DNA from: DASYCK01 sp036500205
Lineage (GTDB): Bacteria > Myxococcota_A > Polyangia > Fen-1088
Length of the DNA stretch: 64,000 nucleotides
Direction: 5' to 3'
Assembly (NCBI GenBank): GCA_036500205.1
Contig: DASYCK010000108.1
Location: forward strand, 24,085-88,084
Of the stretch, positions 29,866 through 37,763 are shown in pieces (within the stretch, counting starts at the first letter, position 1; every line of letters starts with the position of its first letter). The notes under the pieces are model-generated. The model worked only from the letters and a program-made list of their open reading frames with translations, was not told the origin of the DNA and did not search any database. Made by a program: the position numbers and the translations under genes.

Positions 29866-29998
29866 AGGGGGGCGTTGCCCCCCTACGATACCCCCCGGAT
29901 CCGGACCGTTTGCCGGGGCGGAGTTGCTTGGCGGGCGGGGTCTCCGGCGGGCGGAGCCCGCCTGCGATGCCGGGGAGGACTTTGTCCTCCCTGCGACC
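29866..29998 (+). repeat. Tandem array of three similar hairpins
   Basis: Three hairpins, each with a 7-8 bp stem and 3-nt loop: AGGGGGGC-gtt-GCCCCCCT (29866-29884), GGCGGGC-gga-GCCCGCC (29946-29962) and GGGAGGAC-ttt-GTCCTCCC (29973-29991). Each is followed by a short tail like CTACGAT, CTGCGAT or CTGCGAC. The stems differ but remain paired. The rpsA hairpin at 6770-6797 has the same form. Confidence 0.7.
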
Positions 29999-30051
29999 CT
30001 CCTGAAGAGTTGCCTGGACACCTGGCTCGTCCTCGCTGAATGGCGATCTTG

Positions 30052-30096
30052 CCTCTCCCGATTCGGGAGAGGCCGGCGCGTGGCGCCGGGTGAGGG
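30052..30096 (+). repeat. Bipartite palindromic intergenic repeat, copy 2
   Basis: CCTCTCCC-gattc-GGGAGAGG, then an inner hairpin CCGGCGC-gtg-GCGCCGG, ending in GGGTGAGGG. It shares the outer hairpin and terminal motif with the copy at 6547-6599. Confidence 0.7.
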
Positions 30097-30206
30097 TGTC
30101 GACGACGCTCGCCGGTCAGGCCTTCTGGGTGAACCGTGGATTGTTACAATGCGGTGACGATTGGTTGGGAACTGGGTGTCGGCTCGCGGTCGGGGCGATC
30201 AGCCGG

Positions 30207-30212
30207 TAGTGT
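30207..30212 (+). promoter_or_regulatory. Candidate -10 element (TAGTGT), leaderless start of ppk
   Basis: TAGTGT is followed by 9 nt (TGGGCGGCC) and the ppk ATG at 30222; no ribosome-binding site is visible. Confidence 0.35.
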
Positions 30213-30221
30213 TGGGCGGCC

Positions 30222-32504
30222 ATGGCTCGACGTTCGCGCAAGACAGCCTCGGTAACGAGGGCGATACCGCATGACCGGGAGAGCGCCCGGCTGTTCCTGA
30301 ACCGGGAGCTGTCCTGGCTGGAGTTCAACGGCCGGGTGCTGGACGAGGCGCGCGACCCCTCCGTTCCGCTGGTCGAGCGGCTGAAGTTCCTCTCCATCGT
30401 GTCGTCCAACCTGGACGAATTCTTCATGGTTCGGGTCGCCGGCCTGAAGCAGCAACTCTCCGGCAACGTCGCGGAGACGCCGCCGGATGGCCTGACGGCC
30501 GCCGAGCAGCTCGCCGCCATCAGCCAGCGCGCGCACGCCATGGTGGCGGAGCAGTACCGGGTGTGGCGCGAAGCCGTGGCGCCCGGCCTGGCCGACATCG
30601 CGGGGGTCCGCCTGCTGCGCCCGGCCAGCCTGTCCGCGGAGCAGCGCGCGCTGATCATGGCCACCTTCTCGCGCGAGGTCTGGCCGGTGCTGACGCCGCT
30701 GGCCGTCGATCCCGGACACCCCTTTCCGATGCTGCGCAATCGCAGCCTGAATCTCGCGATTTCCCTTCAAAAAGAGAAGGGCAAGGTCGCGCCCCGCCAG
30801 AACATCGTGGCGGTGGTGCAGGTACCGGCGGTGCTGCCGCGGCTGTTCGAGCTGCCGCGTCCGCCGAGCGAGACGGCGCCCGGCGAAGGGGAGCCTCATG
30901 TCCCCCCCTCCTCGGTCTCCTTCATTCTCCTCGAGGACGTGATCGCGATGCACGTGGGCGATCTGTTCCCCGGGTTCCGGGTGGTGGGGTGCAACGCCTT
31001 CCGCGTCACGCGCAACTTCGATCTGAGCATCGACGAGGACGAGGCGGACGATCTTCTGAAGACCATTCAGAAAGAGCTGCGCCGGCGGGAGCGCGGAAAT
31101 GCCGTGCGCCTCGAGATCGCCCACGAGACGCCGTCCGAGGTGGTCACCTTCCTGCGCACCGCGCTTCGACTGGAGCCGGACGACGCCTACCTGATCGATG
31201 GCCCCATTCACCTGGCCGATCTGGCCCCCATCGCGGCGCGCGACGATCTGCGCGACTGGAAGGACGAGCCGTTCTCGCCCCAGATCGTTCCCCCGCTGCA
31301 GGAATACGACGACATCTTCGGGGTGATCGCCACCAAGGACATCCTGCTGCAGCACCCTTACGAGTCGTTCGAGGACGTGGTCGAGTTCGTCTCGGAGGCG
31401 GCCGCCGATCCCAACGTCCTCGCCATCAAGCAGACGCTCTATCGCACCAGCGCCGACTCGCCCATCGTGCGGGCGCTGATCCGCGCCGCCGAGAACGGCA
31501 AGCAGGTGACGGCGGTCGTCGAGCTGAAGGCGCGCTTCGACGAGGCGCCCAACATCCAGTGGGCCCGGACGCTGGAAGACGCGGGCGTTCACGTCGTCTA
31601 CGGTCTGCTGGGCCTGAAGACCCACTGCAAGGTGGCGCTGGTGGTGCGGCGCGAAGGTGGCCACATCAAGCGCTACGTTCACCTGTCGACCGGCAACTAC
31701 AACCCCAGCACGGCGCGCGTCTACGCTGACGTGTCCTACTTCACGGCGCGCGACGCCTTCGCCGACGACGCGGGGGCGCTGTTCAACCTGCTGACCGGGT
31801 ACTCGTCGCCGCCATCGTGGAAGCGGTTCGACGTGGCCCCGGTGGGGTTGCAAGAGAAGATCCTGGGGCTCATCGAGCGCGAGACCGCCTTCGGGCCCAA
31901 GGGGCGCATCGTCGCCAAGATGAACTCGCTGGTCGACGCCGCGGTGATCAAGGCGCTGTACCGGGCCTCCCAGGCGGGCGTCTCGATCGATCTCATCGTT
32001 CGCGGCATCTGCTGCCTCCGGCCGGGCGTCCCCGGCACGAGCGACAACATCCGCGTCGTCAGCATCGTCGATCGCTTCCTCGAGCACGCGCGCATCTTTC
32101 ACTTCGGCAATGGCGGCAAGGACGAGGTCTACCTGTCGTCGGCCGACTGGATGCCCCGTAACTTCGTGCGCCGGGTCGAGGTCATGTTTCCGCTGGAGGA
32201 TCCGCTGCTTCGCGAGCGGGTCATCAAGGAAGTCCTGGGGATCTCCCTGGCCGACAACGTCAAGGCCCGACGGCTTGGACCGGACGGCAGCTATCACCGC
32301 CCCGTCGTCGACGAGAAGACGCCGCGCCTCCGCAGCCAGGTGCGGTTCATGGAGCTGGCGCGCGAGAAGGCCCAGGCCGGGCCCGGGATCGCCGGGCCGG
32401 CGACGGGTGGATTCGTGGTACGGACCACGGCGCCCGGGGTCGTTCGCGGTCCGGGGCAGGCCGCCGCGGCCAGCCCTCCGCCACCCGCCCTGCCATCGGC
32501 TTGA
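30222..32504 (+). CDS. ppk: Polyphosphate kinase 1
   Basis: This 760-residue enzyme reversibly polymerises ATP gamma-phosphate into polyphosphate. The N-terminal ARLFLNRELSWLEFNGRVLDEA is characteristic. The phosphotransfer His is H468 in GLKTHCKVALVVRR; RYVHLSTGNYNPSTARVYAD follows. NGKQVTAVVELKARFDE and the late DWMPRNFVRRVEVMFPLEDP are also conserved. The C-terminus carries an Ala/Gly/Pro tail of ~45 residues beyond the family core. Polyphosphate affects stress and motility in many bacteria. Monocistronic, followed by a separate promoter at 32563. Confidence 0.95.
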   Translation: MARRSRKTASVTRAIPHDRESARLFLNRELSWLEFNGRVLDEARDPSVPLVERLKFLSIVSSNLDEFFMVRVAGLKQQLSGNVAETPPDGLTAAEQLAAISQRAHAMVAEQYRVWREAVAPGLADIAGVRLLRPASLSAEQRALIMATFSREVWPVLTPLAVDPGHPFPMLRNRSLNLAISLQKEKGKVAPRQNIVAVVQVPAVLPRLFELPRPPSETAPGEGEPHVPPSSVSFILLEDVIAMHVGDLFPGFRVVGCNAFRVTRNFDLSIDEDEADDLLKTIQKELRRRERGNAVRLEIAHETPSEVVTFLRTALRLEPDDAYLIDGPIHLADLAPIAARDDLRDWKDEPFSPQIVPPLQEYDDIFGVIATKDILLQHPYESFEDVVEFVSEAAADPNVLAIKQTLYRTSADSPIVRALIRAAENGKQVTAVVELKARFDEAPNIQWARTLEDAGVHVVYGLLGLKTHCKVALVVRREGGHIKRYVHLSTGNYNPSTARVYADVSYFTARDAFADDAGALFNLLTGYSSPPSWKRFDVAPVGLQEKILGLIERETAFGPKGRIVAKMNSLVDAAVIKALYRASQAGVSIDLIVRGICCLRPGVPGTSDNIRVVSIVDRFLEHARIFHFGNGGKDEVYLSSADWMPRNFVRRVEVMFPLEDPLLRERVIKEVLGISLADNVKARRLGPDGSYHRPVVDEKTPRLRSQVRFMELAREKAQAGPGIAGPATGGFVVRTTAPGVVRGPGQAAAASPPPPALPSA

Positions 32505-32562
32505 GCCGAGATCGTCACTCGTCGCCGTGAGGGGCGTCTCGCTGTTCGTGCCCGTTCGAGGG

Positions 32563-32568
32563 TATAAT
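32563..32568 (+). promoter_or_regulatory. Consensus -10 (TATAAT), leaderless start of the 32578 gene
   Basis: A perfect TATAAT lies 9 nt before the ATG at 32578, so transcription should begin within ~3 nt of the start codon. The sequence between (AAAGCCCGC) has no ribosome-binding site. A clear -35 is not seen. Confidence 0.6.
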
Positions 32569-32577
32569 AAAGCCCGC

Positions 32578-33231
32578 ATGAAAAGCCCCCCTTTGCTCCG
32601 TCGCCTACGAACGGTGGGATTCACGGCCGGCCTGACGATGGCCGTCGTGACAGTCACGGGAGCGGGGCTGGCGCCCCGCCCCGCCGCCGCGTCGATCGTG
32701 GTGGCGATGGATCTTCCCACCCTGGTCCGCGAGGCGGATCACATCGCGGTCGTCGATGTCGTGTCGACCACGGCCGACTGGGACGCCAAGCACGAGAGGA
32801 TCTTCTCCACCATCGACTTGAAGGTCGTCGAGCGCTGGAAAGGCGCGGCGGCGGCCGGCGAGGATCACCTGCGTATCGTGCAGCCGGGCGGCACGGTCGG
32901 CGATCTGACGATGACGGTGACGGGCCTGTCGACGTTCTCGCCCGGCGAGCGCGCGCTGGTGTTCCTGCGCGGCACCTCGACGCAGGCGCGCGTGCTGGGG
33001 ATGGGCCAAGGCAAGCGGCCCATGCGCCTCGAGACGGTGTCCGGAAAATGGCTGGTGCAGGCGGCCAATCTCCATCAGTCGACCTTGGTGCAGCCGCGCG
33101 TCGCCACGCCGACGAATGGCAAGCTCGCTCCCCTGCCGGCGGCGGCCACCGCCAGGACGCCGGTCCGCGAGCGCGGCCTCGAGGATTTCCGCTCGGAAGT
33201 GAAGACCCTGATCGGGACGACGACCCCATGA
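32578..33231 (+). CDS. Exported protein paired with a matrixin protease
   Basis: This 217-residue protein has a signal peptide (GFTAGLTMAVVTVTGAGLAPRPAAA). The mature part (MDLPTLVREADHIAVVDVVS, STIDLKVVERWKG, PGGTVGDLTMTVTGLSTFSP, GERALVFLRG) resembles small beta-rich proteins that sit beside metalloproteases in myxobacteria. The protease gene begins in its stop (4-bp ATGA overlap), so the two are co-translated and probably work together, for example as an inhibitor or substrate. The start is set by the TATAAT 9 nt upstream. Function inferred only from pairing. Confidence 0.7.
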   Translation: MKSPPLLRRLRTVGFTAGLTMAVVTVTGAGLAPRPAAASIVVAMDLPTLVREADHIAVVDVVSTTADWDAKHERIFSTIDLKVVERWKGAAAAGEDHLRIVQPGGTVGDLTMTVTGLSTFSPGERALVFLRGTSTQARVLGMGQGKRPMRLETVSGKWLVQAANLHQSTLVQPRVATPTNGKLAPLPAAATARTPVRERGLEDFRSEVKTLIGTTTP

Positions 33232-34211
33232 TTCGTACGCGCGTCTGGGGGCGCCTGGTGGCAGGCGCCGTGGGAGTGGTCGGTCTGGCCGTTCCCCTCG
33301 CCGCTCACGGTTACGTGCGCTACCGGGCGACGGCCCCGGCCGCCGGGGGGCTGGGAACCCCGTACGCCTGGGGCGCTCGCGGCGTCGACATCGTCGGATA
33401 CACCAACGGGTTGCCCAACATGACCGCCGACCAGATCGGCGGGGCCATGACGGCGGCCGTCGGCGCGTGGAGCGCCGACAACGCGTTGAACGTGGGCCAC
33501 AGCTTCCTCGACCTGACCCTGACGCTCGAACCGTCGACCACCGTTCCCCCCGACGCGGCAAACGACAACGTGAACACCATCGCCATCCGCACCGGCGTCT
33601 GGACCGCCATCTGCTCGACCCTCAAGAACGGCACCAAGGACTGCCACCAGTCCGGCGAGCTGGCGCTCACCACCGTGTGGTCCCGCGCCTGCGGTGAGGT
33701 CGTCGAGGCCGACGTCGAGGTGAACGCCGACCCGGCCGCCACCCCCGCGTTCAACTGGGCGGATCTCGACGTCACGACGACGAACGGATTCCACGATCTG
33801 CAGAACGCGCTCACGCACGAGATGGGGCACTTCATCGGCCTCGACCACACCTGCTGGTTGAGCTCTCCCGCGGCGGCCGCGGGAGAGGTCGACGATCTCG
33901 GCAACCCGGTTCCTTCGTGCGACGAGGCGACGGTGGCCGAAATGGACGCCACCATGTACCCGTCCGCCGAGGCGGGCGATGTCTCGAAGCGGACCTTGTC
34001 GCAGGACGATCTGAACGGTCTTTGGGCCATCTACCCGGCGGGCGCGAATCCCGTCACCTGTGGGGCGCAACATTCGAGCGGCGGTTGCGCCGTGGCGTCC
34101 GGTGCAGACGGGGCGCTGCCGGCGCGAAGCCGGGGGGGGCGATGGTTCGGGCTGCTCGGCGGCGCGCTCGCGCTCGGCGTGCTCGTTTCACTTCGTTCGC
34201 GGCGTCGCTAG
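33228..34211 (+). CDS. Matrixin-type zinc metalloprotease with MYXO-CTERM-like tail
   Basis: This 327-residue protein has a signal peptide (VGVVGLAVPLAAHG) and a predicted M10-like catalytic domain. The zinc motif HEMGHFIGLDH (H197, E198, H201, H207) and a later Met-turn-like TMYPSAE are visible. The C-terminus has Gly-Cys (SSGGCAVASG), a hydrophobic segment (WFGLLGGALALGVLVSL) and RSRRR, matching the MYXO-CTERM sorting pattern, so it is probably surface-anchored. It overlaps the upstream partner gene by 4 bp and overlaps the convergent 797-residue lipoprotein gene by 24 bp at the 3' end. Confidence 0.88.
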   Translation: MIRTRVWGRLVAGAVGVVGLAVPLAAHGYVRYRATAPAAGGLGTPYAWGARGVDIVGYTNGLPNMTADQIGGAMTAAVGAWSADNALNVGHSFLDLTLTLEPSTTVPPDAANDNVNTIAIRTGVWTAICSTLKNGTKDCHQSGELALTTVWSRACGEVVEADVEVNADPAATPAFNWADLDVTTTNGFHDLQNALTHEMGHFIGLDHTCWLSSPAAAAGEVDDLGNPVPSCDEATVAEMDATMYPSAEAGDVSKRTLSQDDLNGLWAIYPAGANPVTCGAQHSSGGCAVASGADGALPARSRGGRWFGLLGGALALGVLVSLRSRRR

Positions 34212-36581
34212 GACGAGCTCGAGGCGCAGGTCGCGGACCGACGCCTCGCCGGGCGTGCCGGCCGATGGCACGACGACCTGGCGCTCGACGGGCGCATGGT
34301 CCACCGCGCGCGCGCGCAGCGTCCACGTTCCGGGGGTCAGCGGGCCGAGCGTGAACCGGAAGGGGCCGCCCTTCTTTTCTGTGCGCCCGTCGGCGCGCCC
34401 GCGCGCTTGCGGATACCGCGCCGTGGCCCCCCCGGGCCCCTCCGCTTCGATCTCAAAGCCCGACACGGGGCCTCCGGTTCCAGCTTCATGAACCTCGCCC
34501 GTGATGCCACCCGCCACCGGCACGACCACGACCAGCTCCGCTGAAGCGGGCGGGCTGGCGGCCGGTACGTCGACCCGATGGAGGGCATAGCGGGGTTGAT
34601 TCACCTCGAGCCACAGCCCGCTCTCCGGCACGCTGGCGAGCTTGAAGTGCCCTCCAGGATCGGTGACGGTGCTCCCCAGGGCCGGGCCCTGCCCGCCCAC
34701 CGAGGCGGGCATTCCGGCGACGGTTCGCGGATAGGCGGCGACCCGCGCCCCGGCGAGCGGTCTCCCCTCGCTGTCCTTGATGAGCCCCGCCAGCGCTCGC
34801 GTTCCGCTCCTGGCGAAGCGCAACGTAACCGTCGCCGCCGCGCCGGTGGCGACGTGGACGCGCACCTCGACGTCGGCCCGGCCATCGGCCGAGGCGACGA
34901 GGGTGTGGTCTCCCGCGGCCAAGGGCAGCGCGAAATTACCGTCGCCGCCGGTGACCGCGTACAGACCAGGGTCGGCGGAGCCGCCCTCGGGCCGCGCGGT
35001 GATCCGTACCCCGGACAGGGGAGCGCCGTCGGCATCGACGACCTGCCCGGACACCAGGGCCGCCTTGGCGACGTTGAGGGCGCCCAGATCCAGCTTCCCC
35101 CCGGGCGGCAACACCAGCGGGCTCCCTCGGAAGGGCACCGTCGACGCCTGCAGCACCTCCAGGCGCAGCCGGCCGGGGGGCACGTCCGCGAGCACGAAAC
35201 GACCGTCGGCGCCGCTGATCGCCTGTCGGACCACGACCCGGGCTTCCCCGGCGGGCACGGCGCCGGGCGGCAGGGCGGCGGCGGTGGCGGCCGGGGGGAG
35301 CGGCGCGGACACGACACCGAGCGCTTCGATCGTGGCCGGGCGATCGTGAATGCGCGCGCCCGCGATGGGCGTACCATCACTGGCGACCACGCGCCCCACG
35401 ATCTCTCCGGTGCGCAGCAGCGCCAGCTTCACCGGACCGCCTGGCGGCGCGGGCGCGCGGGCCATGTCGACGATGGCGGTACGACGGGCCGTGAACCCAG
35501 GCCGCCGCGCCCGCACCTGATACTTCCCGGGCGGCAGCGGCGGCGAGGTCCAGCGACCGGCCCCGTCGGTCTCGACCGACGGCCAGAGCCCGGTCGCCGG
35601 GATCAGGTCGATTCGTACCCACGCCTCGGGAAGACTGGCGCCGCGATCGTCGACGACGACACCGTCGAGGAACACCGCCGTATCGAGGGCGAGGTCGATC
35701 TGGCGGAGTTGCGACGCGGCTCCGACGATCACGTCGGCGACGACTGGCGACACCAGCGAGCCGGCTTCGGCGCGGAGGGCGTAGGTGCCCGGGCCGAGCC
35801 CGGGAAAAGCGAAGCGTCCCGCGACGTCGGTCTCCGTCATGCGCGGTTCGGAGACCGCCTCCCCTCCCAGATGAACGCGGGCGCCGTGCGCGGGCCGCCC
35901 CTGCCGCGTCACCAGTCCCGAGATCGATCGGCTCTCGCCGGGGAGGATGACCACGACGTCGGCGTCGGGGGCCGTCACCGGACCGGCGGAGGCCATCCCC
36001 AGGCCCGGCGCGTCGATCAGGAGCCGGTAGGCGCCGGCGGTCAGATCCTCGAGCGCGAAGTGGCCGCGCGCGTCGGCGCGCCCCTCGTGAAACGTGGGCG
36101 CGGACGCTTCGGCCACGGCGAACGCCAGCACGTGCGCCAGCGGCACGGGCGTGCCGTGTCCGTCCTCGATGCGCCCCTGCAAGGCCACCAGCGGCGCCAG
36201 GCGGAGGTCGGCGCGCACGGTGCCCCCTGTCGTCTCCACCACCACCGGAAGCGCGGGCACGGCGAACGAGCGACGCCTGGCGCGGAGGTGATAGTGCCCG
36301 GCCGGAATGCGCTCGAGCTTGAAGGCTCCGTTCGCGGCGGTCCGAGCGGCGGCCACGGGAACACGTCCGTCGGCCGGATCGCTCGCCAGCTCGACCAGAA
36401 CCTCGGAGAGCGCGCGCCCCGCGGGATCGACCACGGTCCCCTCGACGGTGCCGGTCATGGCGGGCGGAACGGTGGGCCTTCGGGCGCACCCGAGGGCCAA
36501 GATCAGGGCCCCGGCGAGCAGCGAAATGCGGATCGACCTGCCCCTCGAGCGCAAACGCGCGGGATAGCTTGCGAAAGACAT
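34188..36581 (-). CDS. Large lipoprotein of carboxypeptidase regulatory-like (Ig-like) repeats
   Basis: This 797-residue protein has a lipoprotein signal (LLAGALILALGC, C32). The rest is a chain of about seven ~80-residue beta-sandwich repeats of the CarboxypepD_reg kind: GTVEGTVVDPAGRALSEVLV, GLVTRQGRPAHGARVHLGG, GRVVASDGTPIAGARIHD, GQVVDADGAPLSGVRITA, GLIKDSEGRPLAGARVAA, each followed by GxFxLxxxPPGxYxLxA. Such proteins are usually surface or periplasmic binding scaffolds. Its 3' end overlaps the matrixin gene by 24 bp. Ligand unknown. Confidence 0.85.
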   Translation of the reverse strand: MSFASYPARLRSRGRSIRISLLAGALILALGCARRPTVPPAMTGTVEGTVVDPAGRALSEVLVELASDPADGRVPVAAARTAANGAFKLERIPAGHYHLRARRRSFAVPALPVVVETTGGTVRADLRLAPLVALQGRIEDGHGTPVPLAHVLAFAVAEASAPTFHEGRADARGHFALEDLTAGAYRLLIDAPGLGMASAGPVTAPDADVVVILPGESRSISGLVTRQGRPAHGARVHLGGEAVSEPRMTETDVAGRFAFPGLGPGTYALRAEAGSLVSPVVADVIVGAASQLRQIDLALDTAVFLDGVVVDDRGASLPEAWVRIDLIPATGLWPSVETDGAGRWTSPPLPPGKYQVRARRPGFTARRTAIVDMARAPAPPGGPVKLALLRTGEIVGRVVASDGTPIAGARIHDRPATIEALGVVSAPLPPAATAAALPPGAVPAGEARVVVRQAISGADGRFVLADVPPGRLRLEVLQASTVPFRGSPLVLPPGGKLDLGALNVAKAALVSGQVVDADGAPLSGVRITARPEGGSADPGLYAVTGGDGNFALPLAAGDHTLVASADGRADVEVRVHVATGAAATVTLRFARSGTRALAGLIKDSEGRPLAGARVAAYPRTVAGMPASVGGQGPALGSTVTDPGGHFKLASVPESGLWLEVNQPRYALHRVDVPAASPPASAELVVVVPVAGGITGEVHEAGTGGPVSGFEIEAEGPGGATARYPQARGRADGRTEKKGGPFRFTLGPLTPGTWTLRARAVDHAPVERQVVVPSAGTPGEASVRDLRLELVLATPRTK

Positions 36582-36621
36582 GGGGGGGTGCTAAAGCTGG
36601 GCGCCTTTTCCGGAGGATGTC

Positions 36622-36813
36622 ATGCCAGCTATGTGCGCAGTTTGTAGTAAGCAACGCCGCGTTGCCAACAACGTCAGCCATTCCAACATCAAGACCAAGA
36701 GCATTCAGCGCCCCAATCTACGGCGCGTGCACGTGAAGATCGACGGTGTCCCGACGCACGTTCGCGTGTGCTCGCGGTGCCTGCGATCCGGCGCCGTCGT
36801 CAAGGCGGCCTGA
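36622..36813 (+). CDS. rpmB: 50S ribosomal protein L28
   Basis: This 63-residue protein opens MCAVCSKQRRVANNVSHSNIK in two pieces (Cys pair, then the NNVSHSNIKTK loop), followed by NLRRVHVKIDGVPTHVRVC and CSRCLRSGAVVKA. The two Cys pairs form the zinc-ribbon type of bL28. GGAGG lies 5 nt before the ATG at 36622. An extended -10-like GTGCTAAAGC lies 40 nt upstream, in the shared gap with the divergent 797-residue lipoprotein gene. A strong hairpin follows the gene. Confidence 0.95.
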   Translation: MPAMCAVCSKQRRVANNVSHSNIKTKSIQRPNLRRVHVKIDGVPTHVRVCSRCLRSGAVVKAA

Positions 36814-36845
36814 CTCGAGCCGGCGCGGTCTCGCGCCAGATTGTC

Positions 36846-36914
36846 GGACGCACCCGCGCCGCGATTTCGCCGCGCGGGTGTTCGTGCGTCCGCGTGGTGC
36901 GCCCTGGTTTTTTT
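36846..36914. terminator. Bidirectional hairpin terminator between rpmB and ridA
   Basis: GGACGCAC (36846-36853) pairs with GTGCGTCC (36884-36891), with an inner stem CCGCGC/GCGCGG. A run of seven T lies at 36908-36914 before the ridA stop at 36922. The two genes converge here, so one hairpin may stop both. Confidence 0.5.
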
Positions 36915-36921
36915 GGACGGC

Positions 36922-37320
36922 TCACGTCGCGATAGCCGCGACGGCATCGATCTCGACGAGGGCGCCGCGGGGCAGGCCCGCGACCTGGACGGTCGCGCGG
37001 GCGGGGGGACGCTCGGGAAAGTAGCGGCCGTAGACCTCGTTCACCGCGCCGAAGTCGCGGAGGTCGGCGAGAAAGATCGTCGTCTTCACCACCGCCGAGA
37101 ACGACGCTCCGGCGGCGGCGAGCACGGCCGCCAGGTTGCGCATCACGGTCTCCGTTTGCACGCGCACGTCGCCCGCCCCCACGAACTCCCCGGTCGCGGC
37201 GTCGAGCGGAATCTGGCCGGAGCAGAACAGCAAGCGCGCCGGCATCGTCACGGCCACCGCCTGGCTGTAAGGACCAATGGCGCGGGGGGCGTCCGGCGTC
37301 GCGATGATTTCGATGGACAT
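36922..37320 (-). CDS. ridA: RidA family reactive-intermediate deaminase
   Basis: This 132-residue protein hydrolyses reactive enamine/imine intermediates of amino acid metabolism. APRAIGPYSQAV, LLFCSGQIPLDAATGEFVG, VMRNLAAVLAAAGASFSAVV, TTIFLADLRDFGAVNEVY and the Arg-containing RATVQVAGLPRGALVEIDAV are all conserved. I chose the ATG at 37320 (MSIEIIATPDAP) because it matches the family length; longer in-frame starts exist. TATGAT lies 6 nt upstream without a ribosome-binding site. It is divergent from the DUF721 gene. Confidence 0.93.
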   Translation of the reverse strand: MSIEIIATPDAPRAIGPYSQAVAVTMPARLLFCSGQIPLDAATGEFVGAGDVRVQTETVMRNLAAVLAAAGASFSAVVKTTIFLADLRDFGAVNEVYGRYFPERPPARATVQVAGLPRGALVEIDAVAAIAT

Positions 37321-37326
37321 CGGCGC

Positions 37327-37332
37327 ATCATA
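37327..37332 (-). promoter_or_regulatory. Candidate -10 element (TATGAT), leaderless start of ridA
   Basis: On the minus strand TATGAT is followed by 6 nt and the ridA ATG at 37320, so the transcript would begin at or next to the start codon. Confidence 0.45.
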
Positions 37333-37356
37333 ACGCCGCCGTTGGGATATGGTGCC

Positions 37357-37707
37357 GTGGTGAAGTCGCGACGCCCGCAACGCCTTCAGGTCGAGCCCGA
37401 GACGGCGGGCGACCTGATGTCGGGCCTGCTGACGAGGTTGGGCGGCAAGGGTCGTGCGCTGGAGTACCGGGTGTACGACGCCTACCTGAAGGCGGCTGGG
37501 GAGATGCTGGCCGCGCGCACCACCCCCGATTCGTTTCGCGAAGGGACGCTGTTCGTGCGGACGACCAGCTCGGCCCTCGCCCACGAGATCGTGCTGTTGC
37601 GGGCCGAGCTGCTGCAGCGGATGGAGACCATGCTCGGGCCGGGCGTGGTGAAGGACATCCGGACGCGCGTGGGCGGGCCCCCCGAGGCGCCGAGCCGTCC
37701 CGTCTGA
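37357..37707 (+). CDS. DUF721 (DciA-like) protein
   Basis: A protein of about 116 residues starting at GTG 37357 or GTG 37360. The core EYRVYDAYLKAAGEMLAART, FREGTLFVRTTSSALAHEIV and LLRAELLQRMETMLGPGVVK matches the DUF721 domain, whose DciA members help load the replicative DnaB helicase in bacteria lacking DnaC. No DnaC-type loader is visible in this window. Ending in PPEAPSRPV, a short Pro-rich tail. It lies between ridA (divergent) and the cupredoxin-like gene. Confidence 0.8.
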   Translation: MVKSRRPQRLQVEPETAGDLMSGLLTRLGGKGRALEYRVYDAYLKAAGEMLAARTTPDSFREGTLFVRTTSSALAHEIVLLRAELLQRMETMLGPGVVKDIRTRVGGPPEAPSRPV

Positions 37708-37763
37708 GGGCGCACGTCGGGAGCACTTGCGCGCGGGCGCCTGCCCCCGTTAGGGATACGCCC

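Larger units (their letters stand above)
29857..30221. other. Non-coding gap between ddl and ppk
   Basis: About 365 bp without a convincing gene. It holds three G/C hairpins in a row (29866-29998), one copy of a bipartite palindromic repeat (30052-30096) and a candidate promoter for ppk (30207-30212). Confidence 0.6.

Noticed and set aside
32110..32577. Upstream in-frame extension of the 32578 gene
   Set aside because: It overlaps ppk in another frame and would bury the signal peptide; the consensus TATAAT sits 9 nt before 32578.
36841..37356. Long plus frame upstream of the DUF721 gene as its N-terminus
   Set aside because: It lies opposite ridA and the composition is shadow-like; the family match starts near GTG 37357.
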